Shown here: positions 4,540 through 5,170 of the stretch, piece after piece
Numbering within the stretch: the first letter of the stretch is position 1
Layout of the letters: each line of letters starts with the position of its first letter
Assembly: GCA_900756715.1 (NCBI GenBank)
Contig: CAAELC010000148.1
Coordinates: 1-5,170 of the forward strand
Direction of reading: 5' to 3'
DNA length: 5,170 nt
DNA from: an uncultured Oscillospiraceae bacterium
GTDB lineage: Bacteria; Bacillota; Clostridia; Oscillospirales; Oscillospiraceae
Translations under genes and position numbers: made by a program
Notes under the pieces: model-generated
The model's database searches: none
Told to the model about the DNA's origin: nothing
What the model saw: the letters and a program-made list of their open reading frames with translations, nothing else

Positions 4540-5120
4540 TGGACGATATTCAAATTATCCGCCTCACCAAATCCTTCTCCGGCCGCTTGGTGCTGCGCGA
4601 ATTAAGTCTCACGCTGTCCGCCGGACAGATCACCTGTCTCATGGCGCCCTCAGGCTGGGGCAAAACCACGCTGCTTCGCCTTCTGGCCGGTCTTCTGCCG
4701 CCGGATAGCGGCTCTGTCACCGGGCTTCCCCGGCGCATCTCCTTTGTTTTTCAGGAGCCCCGCCTGTGCGAGTCCTTTTCCGCTCTGTCAAACCTCCGGT
4801 TTGTCACCGGCAGCACACTTTCCCAGCCCCGGCTTCTGGAGCATCTGCACCAGCTCGGCCTTTCCGGCAGCGAGCGTTTGCCTGCCTCCCAGCTCAGCGG
4901 CGGTATGCGCCAGCGGGTGTCCATCGCCCGGGCCGTGTGCTATGACCCCCAGCTGCTCCTGCTGGACGAGCCGTTCCGCGGTCTGGACGCAGAAAGCCGC
5001 CGTCTGTCCATGGACTATATTCTCCGGCACTGTGCCGGGAAAACCGTCCTGCTTGCCACCCACGACTCCCGGGAGGCCGATTATCTCCACGCCCCCTGTC
5101 TTCATCTGAATCGTCTGTAG
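4539..5120 (+). CDS. ABC transporter ATP-binding protein (SsuB/TauB-like, short)
   Basis: The cytoplasmic ATPase powering the importer, 193 residues, shorter than the roughly 240-260 typical of NitT/TauT-type ATPases, mainly at the C-terminus. Walker A is APSGWGKTT (36-44), with Ala in place of the usual first Gly. The Q-loop is FQEP (71-74, Gln72), the signature LSGGMRQR (119-126), Walker B LLLLDEP (139-145) followed by the D-loop at 148-150 (GLD), and the switch His175 is in ATHD. All catalytic elements are present. The start is the ATG overlapping the permease stop by one base, with GGGAGG (4526-4531) 7 nt upstream; the in-frame TTG at 4524 is less likely. The domain ends soon after the H-loop. 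Confidence 0.92.
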   Translation: MDDIQIIRLTKSFSGRLVLRELSLTLSAGQITCLMAPSGWGKTTLLRLLAGLLPPDSGSVTGLPRRISFVFQEPRLCESFSALSNLRFVTGSTLSQPRLLEHLHQLGLSGSERLPASQLSGGMRQRVSIARAVCYDPQLLLLDEPFRGLDAESRRLSMDYILRHCAGKTVLLATHDSREADYLHAPCLHLNRL

Positions 5121-5170
5121 CCTTTCCGCTCTCCCGCAGCACACATATCCCCCGGATATAACCGGCCCGG
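5121..5170. other. non-coding tail after the ABC operon
   Basis: The 50 bases after the ATPase stop show no convincing terminator hairpin, RBS or start codon. The operon may continue or end outside the window. Confidence 0.5.

Noticed and set aside
1..5170. CRISPR array, insertion sequence, tRNA, rRNA or phage genes
   Set aside because: I saw no regularly spaced repeats, transposase motifs, terminal inverted repeats or recognisable tRNA/rRNA sequence in the window.

Overview
The window is a GC-rich stretch, with AT-rich promoter islands, that looks like chromosome from an anaerobic gut-type Clostridia (Oscillospiraceae/Ruminococcaceae-like). The clues are strong AGGAGG-type ribosome binding sites, an EpsC-type serine acetyltransferase, a TM1266-family (iron-only hydrogenase-associated) small regulator and a lipoprotein-based ABC importer. 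The taxonomic placement is inference from gene content and base composition only.

Layout: (1) 1-68, AT-rich promoter; (2) 69-1019 (+), LysR-family regulator; (3) 1021-1058, a perfect inverted repeat acting as a shared terminator between convergent genes; (4) 1072-1974 (-), serine O-acetyltransferase, the committed step of cysteine synthesis; (5) 1975-2233 (-), its leader region, holding a promoter, an unannotated 34-residue cysteine-rich leader peptide (2070-2174) and an intrinsic terminator just before the acetyltransferase RBS; (6) 2234-2326, the intergenic core with a 12-bp palindrome; (7) 2327-2508 (+), a second promoter and a second leader, again ending in a terminator just before the RBS; (8) 2509-5120 (+), a tightly overlapping four-gene operon: TM1266-like ACT-type regulator, substrate-binding lipoprotein, permease and ATPase. 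The last 50 bases hold no recognisable feature.

The main discovery is in the leader of the acetyltransferase gene. A short ORF with its own RBS encodes six cysteines in 34 codons, including Cys-Cys and Cys-Cys-Cys, all written TGT. Its 3' part can form a 16-bp helix with the 5' arm of the downstream terminator (antiterminator), and the same stretch can instead pair over 12 bp with the leader's own RBS/start region. This is the complete 1:2, 2:3, 3:4 logic of a ribosome-mediated attenuator, here apparently sensing charged tRNA-Cys and controlling cysteine synthesis. Clostridial cysteine genes are better known for T-box or CymR control, and I see no T-box here.

The divergent operon has its own leader of about 145 nt, which can fold into a compact three-way junction whose closing helix competes with a terminator. 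It looks like an orphan riboswitch-like element. The two back-to-back, conditionally terminated transcripts suggest, but do not prove, that the importer is linked to sulfur or cysteine physiology. Its substrate cannot be read from the sequence.
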